From contig JAQBNU010000092.1 of NCBI GenBank assembly GCA_028288365.1, positions 1 through 64,000 on the forward strand: a stretch of DNA of 64,000 bases. Direction: 5' to 3'. This document shows, in pieces, positions 18,790 through 28,336 of this stretch (the first letter of the stretch is position 1; each line of letters begins with the position of its first letter). Both the position numbers and the translations under genes were made by a program. Under the pieces are notes generated by a model. That model saw only the letters and a program-made list of their open reading frames with translations, ran no database searches and was not told the origin of the DNA. The DNA comes from Chitinophagaceae bacterium. Its GTDB lineage: Bacteria; Bacteroidota; Bacteroidia; Cytophagales; Cytophagaceae.

Positions 18790-19932
18790 ATGGAAAATTT
18801 TATCGTATCGGCACGTAAGTACAGACCGGCTACCTTTGATTCGGTAGTGGGACAGTCGCACATTACGACGACTTTAAAAAACGCCATCAAAAACAATCAC
18901 CTCGCGCAGGCCTTTCTTTTCTGCGGTCCGAGAGGAGTCGGTAAAACGACCAATGCTCGTATTCTGGCGAAAACCATCAACTGTACCAATCTTACAGCGG
19001 ACACCGAAGCCTGCGACCAATGTGATTCCTGTAAAAGTTTCAACAACAACGCTTCTTTCAATGTATTCGAACTCGATGCGGCCTCTAATAACTCTGTCGA
19101 TGATATCCGTAACCTGGTAGAACAAGTTCGCTATCCTCCACAGTCCGGTCAGTTCAAAGTATACATCATAGATGAGGTCCACATGCTGTCGACGGCCGCG
19201 TTCAACGCGTTCCTGAAAACCCTGGAGGAACCGCCGAAGTATGCCATCTTCATTTTGGCAACAACGGAAAAACACAAGATCATTCCTACCATTCTTTCCC
19301 GTTGCCAGATTTACGATTTCAATCGTATCCAGGTGAAAGACATCGCCGATCATTTAGAAAAGATCGCAGAGAAAGAAGGCATCAAAGCGGAAAGAGAAGC
19401 GCTACACCTGATCGCTCAAAAAGCTGATGGTGCGCTGCGTGACGCGTTATCGATCTTCGATTTGATCGTCACCTTTTCGTCTGACAATTCCATTACCTAT
19501 AAAACTACGATCGAGAATTTACACATCCTCGATTACGAATATTATTTCAAAATCATCGATCAATTCAGATCAGGAAAACACAGCGGCATCTTATTGCTGT
19601 TTGATGAAATCCTGCGCAAAGGTTTTGATGGTCACCAATTTTTGATCGGACTCGGCGAACACGTGCGTAACCTCATGGTCTGCAAAGACCCGTCGACTGT
19701 GAAGTTGCTGGAAGTATCCGGTGAAATTGCCAAACGCTATTTGGAGCAAGCGCAACAAGCAGAAGAAGGATTTTTATTGTCTGCGCTAAACATTGTCAAT
19801 CAATGCGACCTGCATTTCAAGTCGAGCAAAAACCAACGCCTGCACATTGAATTGTGTCTGATGAAATTGTGTCACCTCAACGACGTCTTGTCCGTTGCGG
19901 CTGATCCTTCAAAAAAAAAAGTGATGGCGTAG
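18790..19932 (+). CDS. dnaX: Short dnaX product (gamma-like), unshifted frame
   Basis: Translation in the original frame through the A10 run reads SKKKVMA then stop, giving a 380-residue protein with the complete ATPase, zinc and oligomerisation (domain III, about 240-370) parts but no linker or polymerase-binding domain. This matches the gamma form made in Escherichia coli by ribosomal frameshifting and in Thermus by transcriptional slippage. Whether this organism makes both forms has not been shown. Confidence 0.8.
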   Translation: MENFIVSARKYRPATFDSVVGQSHITTTLKNAIKNNHLAQAFLFCGPRGVGKTTNARILAKTINCTNLTADTEACDQCDSCKSFNNNASFNVFELDAASNNSVDDIRNLVEQVRYPPQSGQFKVYIIDEVHMLSTAAFNAFLKTLEEPPKYAIFILATTEKHKIIPTILSRCQIYDFNRIQVKDIADHLEKIAEKEGIKAEREALHLIAQKADGALRDALSIFDLIVTFSSDNSITYKTTIENLHILDYEYYFKIIDQFRSGKHSGILLLFDEILRKGFDGHQFLIGLGEHVRNLMVCKDPSTVKLLEVSGEIAKRYLEQAQQAEEGFLLSALNIVNQCDLHFKSSKNQRLHIELCLMKLCHLNDVLSVAADPSKKKVMA

Positions 19933-20537
19933 TTCAAACGCCTGTTGCTACCAGTACTTCCACTGCCTCTTCTGAAAAACCCATTGCGCCGGCAGTTACG
20001 GCTACTCCTGTAGCGAAAGCAACTCCGAACGTTGCTGATACGCCTAAAGTAAAAGTAGAGCAGCCTATTCCCAATACACTCAGTACTCCAAAAATTTCGC
20101 TGAAGAATATTACCATTCCCAAGCAGGAAGAAAAAAACAAAGAAGAAATTCCGGATAATGTGGTAGTCAACGAGGAGACTTGCCAAAAAATCTGGGAGGC
20201 ATTCACCGCACAACTCAAGCAAAAAGGAAACACCAATGCCTTCATGGTATTCAGCAATACCAAGCCTATGAAAGTGGAAGAAGGCTGGCTGTACGTGGGC
20301 TTCACCAATCCTTTGCAGGAATCTATTCTGCTCGAATTGAAATGGGAATTACAAGAGTTTTTCTCAAAACAACTCAACGGACAAAAGATCGGTTTCAAAA
20401 CGGTGTTCATTCAAGAAGAAAATACCAACGCGAAAAAAGTATTATACACAGACGAGGATAAATTGCGTTATCTATCCGAGAAGCATCCGTTAGTGGATGA
20501 ATTGAAGAAGAAGATGGGATTAGATCCAAACATATAA
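18790..20537 (+). CDS. dnaX: DNA polymerase III tau subunit (full-length dnaX product, -1 recoded)
   Basis: The frame from ATG 18790 stops at 19932, but a shift of -1 (or one extra A) in the A10 run at 19911-19920 continues without interruption to TAA at 20535-20537, giving about 582 residues. N-terminal features: AAA+ clamp-loader domain with Walker A GPRGVGKT (46-53), zinc-binding cysteines C65, C75, C78 and C81, Walker B with D128-E129, and the SRC sensor motif. After the shift comes a Thr/Pro/Ala-rich linker and then a C-terminal domain of about 125 residues containing EETCQKIWEAF and GWLYVGFTNPLQES, which fits a tau polymerase/helicase-binding domain. The long product links the clamp loader to polymerase and helicase. 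Recoding is inferred from the sequence; a genuine frameshift mutation is less likely because both halves look intact. Confidence 0.85.
19911..19942 (+). promoter_or_regulatory. dnaX slippery A10 run plus downstream stem-loop
   Basis: Ten A residues (19911-19920) are followed after five bases by a 5-bp stem GGCGT/ACGCC (19926-19930 with 19938-19942) with a 7-base loop. The stem contains the frame-0 stop codon TAG. Slippery run, spacing and stem fit -1 ribosomal frameshifting; the homopolymer alone would also allow RNA polymerase slippage. Confidence 0.7.
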
Positions 20538-20546
20538 GCTAATGTT

Positions 20547-20569
20547 CTTGTTGGCGTCTCGCCAACAAG
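20547..20569. repeat. Palindromic repeat copy 1 (TTGGCG-type)
   Basis: Perfect 10-bp stem CTTGTTGGCG/CGCCAACAAG with a TCT loop, 10 bases after the dnaX stop. It shares the core TGTTGGCGTC-CGCCAACA with copy 2, so this is a repeated element that could also serve as the dnaX terminator, although no T tract follows. Confidence 0.7.
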
Positions 20570-20612
20570 TGATGGAGTGAAAAACAAATTCAAGAATTGG
20601 TGATACCAGCCA

Positions 20613-20635
20613 GATGTTGGCGTCCCGCCAACATC
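20613..20635. repeat. Palindromic repeat copy 2 (TTGGCG-type)
   Basis: Perfect 10-bp stem GATGTTGGCG/CGCCAACATC with a TCC loop. The outer bases differ from copy 1 in a compensatory way, so pairing is kept. From memory, similar short palindromes occur between genes in other Bacteroidota. Confidence 0.7.
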
Positions 20636-20658
20636 AAGTACAAACTAAAATATACTCA

Positions 20659-20683
20659 AGTCCTCCTTCAGGGGATTTAGGGG
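20659..20683. repeat. REP-like CCTTCAGGGGATTTAGGGG element
   Basis: A short G-rich/C-rich segment just before the M16 gene that I recognise from memory as a frequently repeated intergenic motif in this phylum. It folds into a weak hairpin around TTCA. Confidence 0.4.
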
Positions 20684-20719
20684 CAAGACACTACTACTAA
20701 CAACAACCATCATACAGCT

Positions 20720-23650
20720 ATGACAACTTTTTCTAACAAACTGTCACTACCCTTCCTTCTGATCGCATTGGTTTCTACGTCTGTCTTCGCGCAGAAACCC
20801 GACTGGAGCGTGCCTTACGAGAGTGTGCCCAATGATCCGATGAATACCAGGATCTATACCTTGCAAAATGGATTGAAAATTTATTTATCTTCTTACAAAG
20901 AATCGCCGCGTATACAAACATACATCGCGGTGAATACCGGAAGTAAAAACGATCCGGCTACGGCGACAGGTTTGGCGCATTACCTGGAACACATCATGTT
21001 CAAAGGCACCACAAAGTACGGTACCATGAACTGGAACGAGGAAAGCCAATACCTCGACCGCATCGAAGCGTTGTATGAACAACACCGCGCCTCGGCCGAT
21101 CCGGAGCAACGCAAAAAACTATACCACCAAATCGATAGTTTGTCTCTGATTGCTGCCACCTTTGCCATTGCCAACGAATACGACAAAATGTTGAGTCAGA
21201 TCGGTGCAACCGGAACAAATGCGTATACCTCCAACGATCAAACGGTTTATGTCAATGACATTCCTTCTAACCAACTCGAGCGTTGGGCAAAAATAGAAAC
21301 AGAACGTTTCAGTACCGTCGTACCTCGCCTCTTTCACACCGAACTGGAAGCGGTGTACGAAGAAAAAAATCGCGGACTCGATAACGACAGCTGGAAAACA
21401 TACGAAGCCTTATACGAAGGTTTATTCCCTAATCATCCTTACGGCACACAAACAACCATCGGTACGCTGGAGCATTTGAAAAGTCCCTCTATCACAGAGA
21501 TTAAAAAATATTTCAATACGTATTACAAGGCCAATAACATGGCCATTTGCATGAGCGGTGATTTGAATTATGATTCCACTGTATTGATTTTACAAAAGTA
21601 TTTTGGCAAACTACCCAGCGGTATGATTCCCCCATCCGTCAAACGTGCGCAGCCGGTGAATGGTCCGATTACCAAAGAAGTCGTAGGTCCCACGGCAGAG
21701 TCTGTCAGCATGGGTTACCGCATCAATGAAAGTTTACAAAAAGACCCTACGCTACAAGCGCGTTTGAAATTATTGTCTGCGATACTTTACAATGGACAAG
21801 CGGGATTGATCGATTTGCGTTTGAACCAGGAACAAAAAGTTGTCGGTGGTTATGCCTACTACTACGACATGCACGACTATAGTTTTTTATTGTTGGGTGC
21901 AAAACCTGTGAATGGTTCAACGACAAAAGTGTGTCAGGAATTATTGCTGGATGTAGTCGAACAATTGAAGCAGGGAAAATTTGAACCCTGGTTGATCGAT
22001 GCCGTCATTGCCGATTATAAAAAGACATTGACACAAGAATTGGAATCCAATAAAAACAGAGCTGACAAAATGGTCGATGCCTTTATATTAGGCTTACCAT
22101 GGAAAAGTCAGGTGGATGAATTTTCCTACATGGCCAAAGCTACGTCCAAAGATATCATGGATTGGGCCAACCGTTATTTCGTGAAAGAAAACCTGGTGAC
22201 GGTATTCAAGAAACAAGGCGTGGATTCTACCATACAGAAAGTACCTAAGCCTGAGATCTCTCCTATTACTGTAAACAGAGATACGTCTTCTGCGTTCTAC
22301 ACCACAGTCTTTACCATCAAAGCCAAAGACATTCAACCGGTCTTCATCGATTTCAACAAAGAACTGACCTTTATCGATACCATCGGAAAATTGCCGATCG
22401 TTTATAAAAAGAATACAGAGAATAATTTATTCAGTTTGTATTACAAATGGGACATTCCAAAAGAACAGGATTTGAAATACGGTTTATTGAATCGATACTT
22501 TGCTTTTCTAGGTTCCAGCAAATACAAGAACAGCGACTTGAGCAATGCCTTTTATAAAATCGGTTGCGATTATAAATTGACATCAACCGCAGATAATATT
22601 TTCATTATACTTTCTGGCCTGGATGAAAACATGGAGCAAGCCATAACTTTGTTGGAAGATCTACTTGCCCATCCTGTAGCTGATACGCTGGCATTGACCA
22701 ACGTCAAACAAACCATACGCAAAGGGCGCAAAGACCAGAAGGCTGCTAAAGACGTGATCCTACGCTCGGCGCTGATGAGTTATGCCACATACGGAAGCGA
22801 TTCTCCTTTTACTTATATTTTATCGGAAGACGACTTACAAAAAATCACTTCCAAAGAGTTATTGGATTTGCTGCAACACTTAAGAACACTGCATCACAAA
22901 GTCTTGTACTACGGTCCAAGAAAAGCAACGGATATCAAAAGCATCTTAAGCACGCAACACAAAGCGGGACATAAACCAGTACCTGCACCTACGAAGAAGT
23001 TTACGTTCCGCACACCAACTGCTAACGAAGTGTATTGGGTCAACTACAACATGATCCAGGCAGAGATGATCATCTTAAACCAATCGGATCTCTACGACAA
23101 AAATACAGCCACCGAATCCAGCATCTTCAACGATTATTTCGGTGGTGGCATGGGCTCACTGGTATTCCAGGAAATCCGTGAATCAAAGGCTCTGGCTTAT
23201 AGCGCCAAATCTACTTATACGATTGCTCAACATTTGAACGAACCCAACTACCAGGTATCTTACATGGGCACACAAGCGGACAAGACAGAAGATGCATTGG
23301 ATGCGATGTTGGCTTTGTTGAATGAATTTCCTTATTCGGAAACATTATTCGCCAATAGCCTTGCATCACTTAAAGAAACCATCGCTTCGGAACGCATTAC
23401 TAAAATGAGTGTGATTGCTGCTTATGAAAAAAACAAATCGCTAGGCATCACCTACGACGTGCGCAAAGACCTATACGATAAATTAAGCACGTATACGTAC
23501 AAAGATTTATTAAACTTCCACGTGCAACACATCAAAGGAAAAACGAACAGCATCGTGATCGTGGGTTCCAAAGATAAAATTGATTTTGCAAAGTTGCAGA
23601 AGTATGGTGCGGTGAAGGAGTTGACGTTGGAAGAGGTTTTTGGATACTAG
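20720..23650 (+). CDS. M16 family zinc metallopeptidase (two-domain, secreted)
   Basis: 976 residues with signal peptide (1-24, SVFAQ). The first M16 half has the inverted zinc motif HYLEH (H87, E90, H91) with the third ligand in ELEAVYEEKNRG (about residues 208-219), separated from HYLEH by an inserted segment of about 50 residues. The second half (about 530-960) lacks HxxEH and is the inactive partner domain, with the usual R/Y-type substrate-binding motif near LAYSAKSTY. Members degrade peptides in the periplasm or outer membrane and include processing peptidases. A 27-base gap to the MBOAT gene suggests one transcription unit extending downstream. Confidence 0.92.
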   Translation: MTTFSNKLSLPFLLIALVSTSVFAQKPDWSVPYESVPNDPMNTRIYTLQNGLKIYLSSYKESPRIQTYIAVNTGSKNDPATATGLAHYLEHIMFKGTTKYGTMNWNEESQYLDRIEALYEQHRASADPEQRKKLYHQIDSLSLIAATFAIANEYDKMLSQIGATGTNAYTSNDQTVYVNDIPSNQLERWAKIETERFSTVVPRLFHTELEAVYEEKNRGLDNDSWKTYEALYEGLFPNHPYGTQTTIGTLEHLKSPSITEIKKYFNTYYKANNMAICMSGDLNYDSTVLILQKYFGKLPSGMIPPSVKRAQPVNGPITKEVVGPTAESVSMGYRINESLQKDPTLQARLKLLSAILYNGQAGLIDLRLNQEQKVVGGYAYYYDMHDYSFLLLGAKPVNGSTTKVCQELLLDVVEQLKQGKFEPWLIDAVIADYKKTLTQELESNKNRADKMVDAFILGLPWKSQVDEFSYMAKATSKDIMDWANRYFVKENLVTVFKKQGVDSTIQKVPKPEISPITVNRDTSSAFYTTVFTIKAKDIQPVFIDFNKELTFIDTIGKLPIVYKKNTENNLFSLYYKWDIPKEQDLKYGLLNRYFAFLGSSKYKNSDLSNAFYKIGCDYKLTSTADNIFIILSGLDENMEQAITLLEDLLAHPVADTLALTNVKQTIRKGRKDQKAAKDVILRSALMSYATYGSDSPFTYILSEDDLQKITSKELLDLLQHLRTLHHKVLYYGPRKATDIKSILSTQHKAGHKPVPAPTKKFTFRTPTANEVYWVNYNMIQAEMIILNQSDLYDKNTATESSIFNDYFGGGMGSLVFQEIRESKALAYSAKSTYTIAQHLNEPNYQVSYMGTQADKTEDALDAMLALLNEFPYSETLFANSLASLKETIASERITKMSVIAAYEKNKSLGITYDVRKDLYDKLSTYTYKDLLNFHVQHIKGKTNSIVIVGSKDKIDFAKLQKYGAVKELTLEEVFGY

Positions 23651-23677
23651 AACAACTAAATAATAAGAATACACAAC

Positions 23678-25129
23678 ATGCTATTCAACTCTATAGAATT
23701 TGCCATATTCTTACCCATTGTATTTATACTCTATTGGTTCGTTGCTAACAAGAGCATAACCGCTCAAAACATACTGCTCATTATTGTCAGCTATATATTC
23801 TATGCCTGGTGGGATTGGAGATTTCTCTTTCTCTTATTTTTCTCAACCTTTTTAGATTATTTCACTGGATCAAAAATGTACCAGACCAGTACCACTCAAA
23901 AAAAAATCTGGTTTACACTCAGCATCGTCATCAATTTAGGACTCCTCGGTTTCTTTAAATACTATAATTTTTTCATTGACTCCTTCGCAGATCTTCTCAC
24001 GTTAATCGGGGTTCAACCGAACGTCACTACACTGAATATTATACTTCCCATAGGGATTTCATTTTACACCTTCCATGGCATGTCTTATGTCATCGATATC
24101 TATAATGATAAAATAAAGCCGGTCGATAATTTTATTGAGTACGCCGTCTTTGTGAGTTTCTTTCCTTTACTCGTTGCCGGTCCGATTGAAAGAGCAGGAA
24201 CGCTCTTGCCTCAATTCAGTAAAAAAAGATCCTTTGATTTTTATAAGAGTGTCGATGGCATGCGTCAAATCCTTTGGGGCTTATTCAAAAAAATTGTCAT
24301 TGCCGATAACTGTGCGATCTATGCGAACGACATCTTCCAACACTATTCAGATTATTCAGGCAGTACCTTATTGTTAGGAGCCGTCTTATTTACTTTTCAA
24401 ATCTATGGCGACTTCTCTGGCTACTCAGATATAGCAATAGGTACCGCTCGTCTTTTTGGATTCGACTTGATGCGTAACTTTGCCTTCCCTTACTTCTCAA
24501 GAGACATCGCAGAGTTTTGGCGACGTTGGCACATCTCCCTTTCTTCCTGGCTGAGAGATTATGTTTATATCCCGCTGGGTGGCAGCAAAGGCGGTACCTG
24601 GATGAAGGTCAGAAATACAGTGATCATTTTTTTAATCAGTGGCTTCTGGCACGGCGCGAGTTGGACTTTCATTGCATGGGGAGCATTAAACGCATTGTAC
24701 ATACTTCCTCTTGTCGTATTTAACCTCAATAGAAAAAATACAGATGTCGTAGCAGAAGGAAAAAAACTTCCTTCGGTAAAAGAACTTTTTCAAATCGTGT
24801 TCACTTTTTCATTGACTGTTATTGCCTGGATATTTTTCAGATCAAAAAGCATCACGGATGCTTTTGATTATATACATAAAATGTTCGGCAAAACATTTAT
24901 TCATGTTTATCCCTCAGAGTTAAAAAAAGTAGGGTTGAATTTTATTTACATCCTAGGATTCATTGTGGCCATGATGGTGGTAGAATGGATCCAACGTGAA
25001 AAACGTCATGGATTACAATTCAATGAACATTCTTCCCGAACCGTACGGTGGAGTGTCTACTATGCCATTATTTTATTGCTACTCGTTTTTTCAAGTAGTA
25101 AACAAGAATTTATTTATTTTCAATTTTAA
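23678..25129 (+). CDS. MBOAT family O-acyltransferase (AlgI/DltB-like)
   Basis: 483 residues with about ten to twelve membrane helices. The family motifs are present: RRWHISLSSWLRDYVYIPLGG (H285) and the catalytic H325 in GFWHGASW. AlgI- and DltB-type enzymes move an acyl group from the cytoplasm to the outer face, where a partner SGNH protein places it on a polysaccharide. The next gene, nine bases downstream, has exactly that partner fold. Substrate unknown: exopolysaccharide, lipopolysaccharide sugar or other glycan. Confidence 0.93.
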   Translation: MLFNSIEFAIFLPIVFILYWFVANKSITAQNILLIIVSYIFYAWWDWRFLFLLFFSTFLDYFTGSKMYQTSTTQKKIWFTLSIVINLGLLGFFKYYNFFIDSFADLLTLIGVQPNVTTLNIILPIGISFYTFHGMSYVIDIYNDKIKPVDNFIEYAVFVSFFPLLVAGPIERAGTLLPQFSKKRSFDFYKSVDGMRQILWGLFKKIVIADNCAIYANDIFQHYSDYSGSTLLLGAVLFTFQIYGDFSGYSDIAIGTARLFGFDLMRNFAFPYFSRDIAEFWRRWHISLSSWLRDYVYIPLGGSKGGTWMKVRNTVIIFLISGFWHGASWTFIAWGALNALYILPLVVFNLNRKNTDVVAEGKKLPSVKELFQIVFTFSLTVIAWIFFRSKSITDAFDYIHKMFGKTFIHVYPSELKKVGLNFIYILGFIVAMMVVEWIQREKRHGLQFNEHSSRTVRWSVYYAIILLLLVFSSSKQEFIYFQF

Positions 25130-25138
25130 TCATTTGCA

Positions 25139-26176
25139 ATGAGGCAATTTCTTATTCTTCTGATCAAGTTTTCATTGCCTTTATTCATTATTGGTGCACT
25201 CATAACAGGGACCTATTTTTATTATGACCCGTTCAAAGTAGTCAGGGATTATCCGGATTATTATTGTTCCGTAGTTGGCTTAAACGAGGACTACATTGCT
25301 ACCGAACGTTATTTAAAAAGCAGAACACACGAGCATTACAACTCTTTCATTTTAGGCAGCTCGCGTGCAGGTAGTGGATTTGATGTCCATCACTGGCAAA
25401 TGAAATTGGGCAAAGATGCTCATGCTTTTTCTTATGCGGCATCTAACGAATCCTTATTTGGCATGTATGGAAAACTAAGGCTCATCGATGAGAAAGGTGA
25501 CAGTATAAAAAATGTATTACTCGTCATTTGTAGCGACGTCACTTTTTCTACTACCAAAAACAGTACTGGTCATCTATTCATCAAGCACCCCTTGGTCTCC
25601 AACGAATCCGAAAAATATTTTCAGGAAGTGAATCTGAAGGGATATATCTTCACAGGTTTTTTTATTCCTTATCTGGATTATAAAATATTTAAAACACAAA
25701 GACCTTATATGGTTGATTTTTTAAAATTCAAACTAACCAGTGATACTGTTATTTACCCTCCCTTTCTGGCATCATATAAAGAAAGCGTGATTCGAAAAAA
25801 TGAATTCGACTATTACAAAAACACTCCGTTTTACAAACGAACAGAAATCGTTCCACCTTACCACAAACAAATTTTTTCTGCTGAACAAGTGCTATTAAAA
25901 AACATCTACAACTTGTTTCAAAAACATCACACCAATTATAAGATCATCATTAGTCCTTTGTACAATCAACAACCAATAAATAACGAAGACCTTAACGCAT
26001 TGTATCACATCTTTGGAAAAGACCGGGTGTTTGATTTCTCAGGCAAAAACAGCATCACAGATAATAAATTAAATTATTATGAGTTTTCACATTACCGATT
26101 TCATGTGGGGGATTCTATCCTAAATCGTATCTATACGAGTACTGATTCTACAGTACATACCGTGGAAAATTTCTAA
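25139..26176 (+). CDS. SGNH-like acyltransferase partner (AlgX/DltD-type)
   Basis: 345 residues with one N-terminal membrane anchor (about 5-27). The segment FILGSSRAGSGFD has the nucleophile-type serine (S75, possibly S74), and the C-terminal segment EFSHYRFHVGDSIL holds the likely catalytic H318, though the usual Asp three residues before it is Glu or missing (E315). That partial deviation may mean altered catalysis. The anchor places the domain in the periplasm next to the MBOAT protein, with which it forms a probable O-acylation pair. Confidence 0.75.
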   Translation: MRQFLILLIKFSLPLFIIGALITGTYFYYDPFKVVRDYPDYYCSVVGLNEDYIATERYLKSRTHEHYNSFILGSSRAGSGFDVHHWQMKLGKDAHAFSYAASNESLFGMYGKLRLIDEKGDSIKNVLLVICSDVTFSTTKNSTGHLFIKHPLVSNESEKYFQEVNLKGYIFTGFFIPYLDYKIFKTQRPYMVDFLKFKLTSDTVIYPPFLASYKESVIRKNEFDYYKNTPFYKRTEIVPPYHKQIFSAEQVLLKNIYNLFQKHHTNYKIIISPLYNQQPINNEDLNALYHIFGKDRVFDFSGKNSITDNKLNYYEFSHYRFHVGDSILNRIYTSTDSTVHTVENF

Positions 26177-26195
26177 GTACTTTCAATCACAACTC

Positions 26196-26834
26196 ATGGA
26201 GCGTCTCTGGTTTCAACATAAAGAATGTACTTCACTTGAAATTAAAAAGTTCAGGTCGCTGGCCAATCATGAAGTAGAGAAAAACATCACGATAGAAGAT
26301 CAAGACATCGTTCAATTGTTTATGAGCAGGATTGAACAAATTCCTGCGGGTGGAGAAATGATGAAATCCTTTATTGGAACGGCGGAACACATTCAACTTA
26401 TCTTCCATGGCGAACAAGGTACTCAAACGATCGACATCATTCGAAAAAGATTTAAAACACCTTCCACCGGCTTCAACACACACAAGATTGAAATAGAAAC
26501 AAGCTTATACGAGGACATCGATGCCTTACTTTTTCCTGATTTCAATAAAATCATATTAAAAGTAGAACAACTGGAATTTATCTTCCCGCAATTTTCTATC
26601 ACTTATAAAGGGCATACCTTTTACGATGCAGCTCCGGCAACAGTCCAGGTATCTACAGATTTTTTTATCCTTAAAAGCGATAACATCATTCAACCTCTCG
26701 AAATCCCATCAGGTCAGCTCCCTCCGCAAAATTTATCGACGACTATAAACGATATAAAACTCAAACTCATCACCCACAGAACAATCGATGGGAAAAGACT
26801 TTATCCTCATTATTTTCAGGTAGAGGCTTTATAA
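26196..26834 (+). CDS. Unknown protein in the MBOAT/SGNH operon
   Basis: 212 residues, no signal peptide, no membrane segment, no family recognised. The composition is that of a soluble mixed alpha/beta cytoplasmic protein, with a central beta-rich part (about 80-170). It starts 19 bases after the SGNH gene, so it is almost surely in the same transcript. Two adjacent Ser/Thr acylation genes suggest a role in envelope modification, but nothing in the sequence proves it. Confidence 0.65.
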   Translation: MERLWFQHKECTSLEIKKFRSLANHEVEKNITIEDQDIVQLFMSRIEQIPAGGEMMKSFIGTAEHIQLIFHGEQGTQTIDIIRKRFKTPSTGFNTHKIEIETSLYEDIDALLFPDFNKIILKVEQLEFIFPQFSITYKGHTFYDAAPATVQVSTDFFILKSDNIIQPLEIPSGQLPPQNLSTTINDIKLKLITHRTIDGKRLYPHYFQVEAL

Positions 26835-26983
26835 TAGCCATGAGTAACATCGCGCAAATGCTTCCCGTTATTCTAGTGGTATTAATTCAATCTAAAGCCC
26901 CAATTAATACGGATTCTTTCCTAACTTGTCTGCATAGGATTTAAGATCAATTCTCACGATCGCCACTTAAAAAAATCTTTCGT

Positions 26984-28282
26984 TTGCACCGTTTTTATTT
27001 TATACCGTATCCCCTTCATACAAAAGGATTGATCGTCATTTCATGGCTTTGTTTTTTTTGTGCCTCTCCATTTTTTTCTCATGCACAAGACACCACACGA
27101 GTGAAGGTAGATATAGGCATCATTACAGATACAGCGGTTACACCTGAACCTTTCGATGAATTCAGAAATCAAATTGATTTGATCGATGCACAAGCCATCA
27201 TCTTTCACAAAGATAGAGAAGATCGAAAGCACATCAGTGTACACAAGTCAGAGAAGTCTCACCTTTCCCTTGTTCCGGCACTGGGTTACACGCTACAAAC
27301 GGGATTCGCTGGAGTAGTCAGCGCGAACATCGCATTTTATACCGGCGATTCGGCAGCACAAAAATTATCCAGTATATCGGCTAATTTCACCTATTCTCAA
27401 TACAATCAAATCATCTTACCTCTGCAAATCAATCTGTGGACAAAAGGCAATAAATATAATTTCGTCACAGATTGGCGTTATATGAAATATCCATCTACAA
27501 CCTATGGACTAGGTGGAAACACCTTGATTACGGATGGTTATACCATTGATTTTTCTTATGTCAAACTACATCAGACCATTTATAAAAGCTTCGCTAAAAA
27601 CTTTTATGCTGGTTTGGGTTATTACCTCGATTATATCTGGAACATTCGGGAGCTTGGTCTTCCGACCAATAGTAATACGGTGTTTGATCGCTACGGAAAA
27701 AACCCGAACGAAGTGGCGTCTGGTGTAGCGATGCGTTTATTATACGATTCACGTTTAAATCAAATCAATCCTGACAACGGGATCTATGCGAACATCGTGT
27801 ATAGACCCAATTATAAATTCATGGGAAGTGACAACAATTGGCAATCGTTGTTACTCGAATTTAGAAAATTTGTCAACCTGGCAGAAAAGTCCAGACACGT
27901 ATTGGCTTTTTGGAGTTACAATTGGTTGACCTTGGGAGGAAAAACACCTTACCTGCTTTTACCCAGTACAGGTTGGGACGATAACTTCAACACGGGCAGA
28001 GGCTATATACAAGGGCGATTCAGAGGAAGGAACATGATTTATTTAGAAGCCGAATACCGTTTTGACATCACAAGCAATGGCTTATTCGGTGGTGTATTAT
28101 TTGCCAATGCGCAAGCATTTTCTTCCAGTTTAAGTTCCAGTGTCGGCACGATTTCACCGGGCTGGGGAACAGGTATACGGTTGAAGCTGAATAAATTTTC
28201 AGGTGCCAACCTTTGCATTGATTATGGTTTTGGACTGGAAGGTTCCCGAGGATTTTTTGTCAATCTCAATGAAGTATTCTAA
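26984..28282 (+). CDS. Omp85/BamA-superfamily outer-membrane beta-barrel (surface-antigen domain only)
   Basis: 432 residues from a TTG start; no ATG precedes the signal peptide (hydrophobic stretch about residues 16-35, ending SHAQ). No POTRA domains are seen. The C-terminal two thirds match the bacterial surface antigen barrel, with RLLYDSRLN..NPDNG, GRGYIQGRFRGRN and YRFDITSNGLFGGVLF, including the conserved GRF-type element of the L6 loop. It may be a barrel porin or a specialised insertion factor. It is 150 bases after the preceding gene. Confidence 0.82.
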   Translation: MHRFYFIPYPLHTKGLIVISWLCFFCASPFFSHAQDTTRVKVDIGIITDTAVTPEPFDEFRNQIDLIDAQAIIFHKDREDRKHISVHKSEKSHLSLVPALGYTLQTGFAGVVSANIAFYTGDSAAQKLSSISANFTYSQYNQIILPLQINLWTKGNKYNFVTDWRYMKYPSTTYGLGGNTLITDGYTIDFSYVKLHQTIYKSFAKNFYAGLGYYLDYIWNIRELGLPTNSNTVFDRYGKNPNEVASGVAMRLLYDSRLNQINPDNGIYANIVYRPNYKFMGSDNNWQSLLLEFRKFVNLAEKSRHVLAFWSYNWLTLGGKTPYLLLPSTGWDDNFNTGRGYIQGRFRGRNMIYLEAEYRFDITSNGLFGGVLFANAQAFSSSLSSSVGTISPGWGTGIRLKLNKFSGANLCIDYGFGLEGSRGFFVNLNEVF

Positions 28283-28336
28283 TATAAAAAAGAAGCCTGA
28301 TGGCATGAAGCCCTTGCTAGATTCATTTTTATCTGA

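Noticed and set aside
18874-19353. Minus-strand frame of 159 residues inside dnaX
   Set aside because: Antisense shadow of a conserved gene; no independent evidence.
19911-20537. dnaX as a frameshifted pseudogene
   Set aside because: Both halves are intact, the shift occurs exactly at a slippery run with a stem behind it, and dnaX is essential. Recoding is the simpler reading.
28283-28336. Hairpin between the convergent Omp85-like and SCO1 genes
   Set aside because: Only 3-bp pairing around GCC/GGC was found, not enough to call a terminator.
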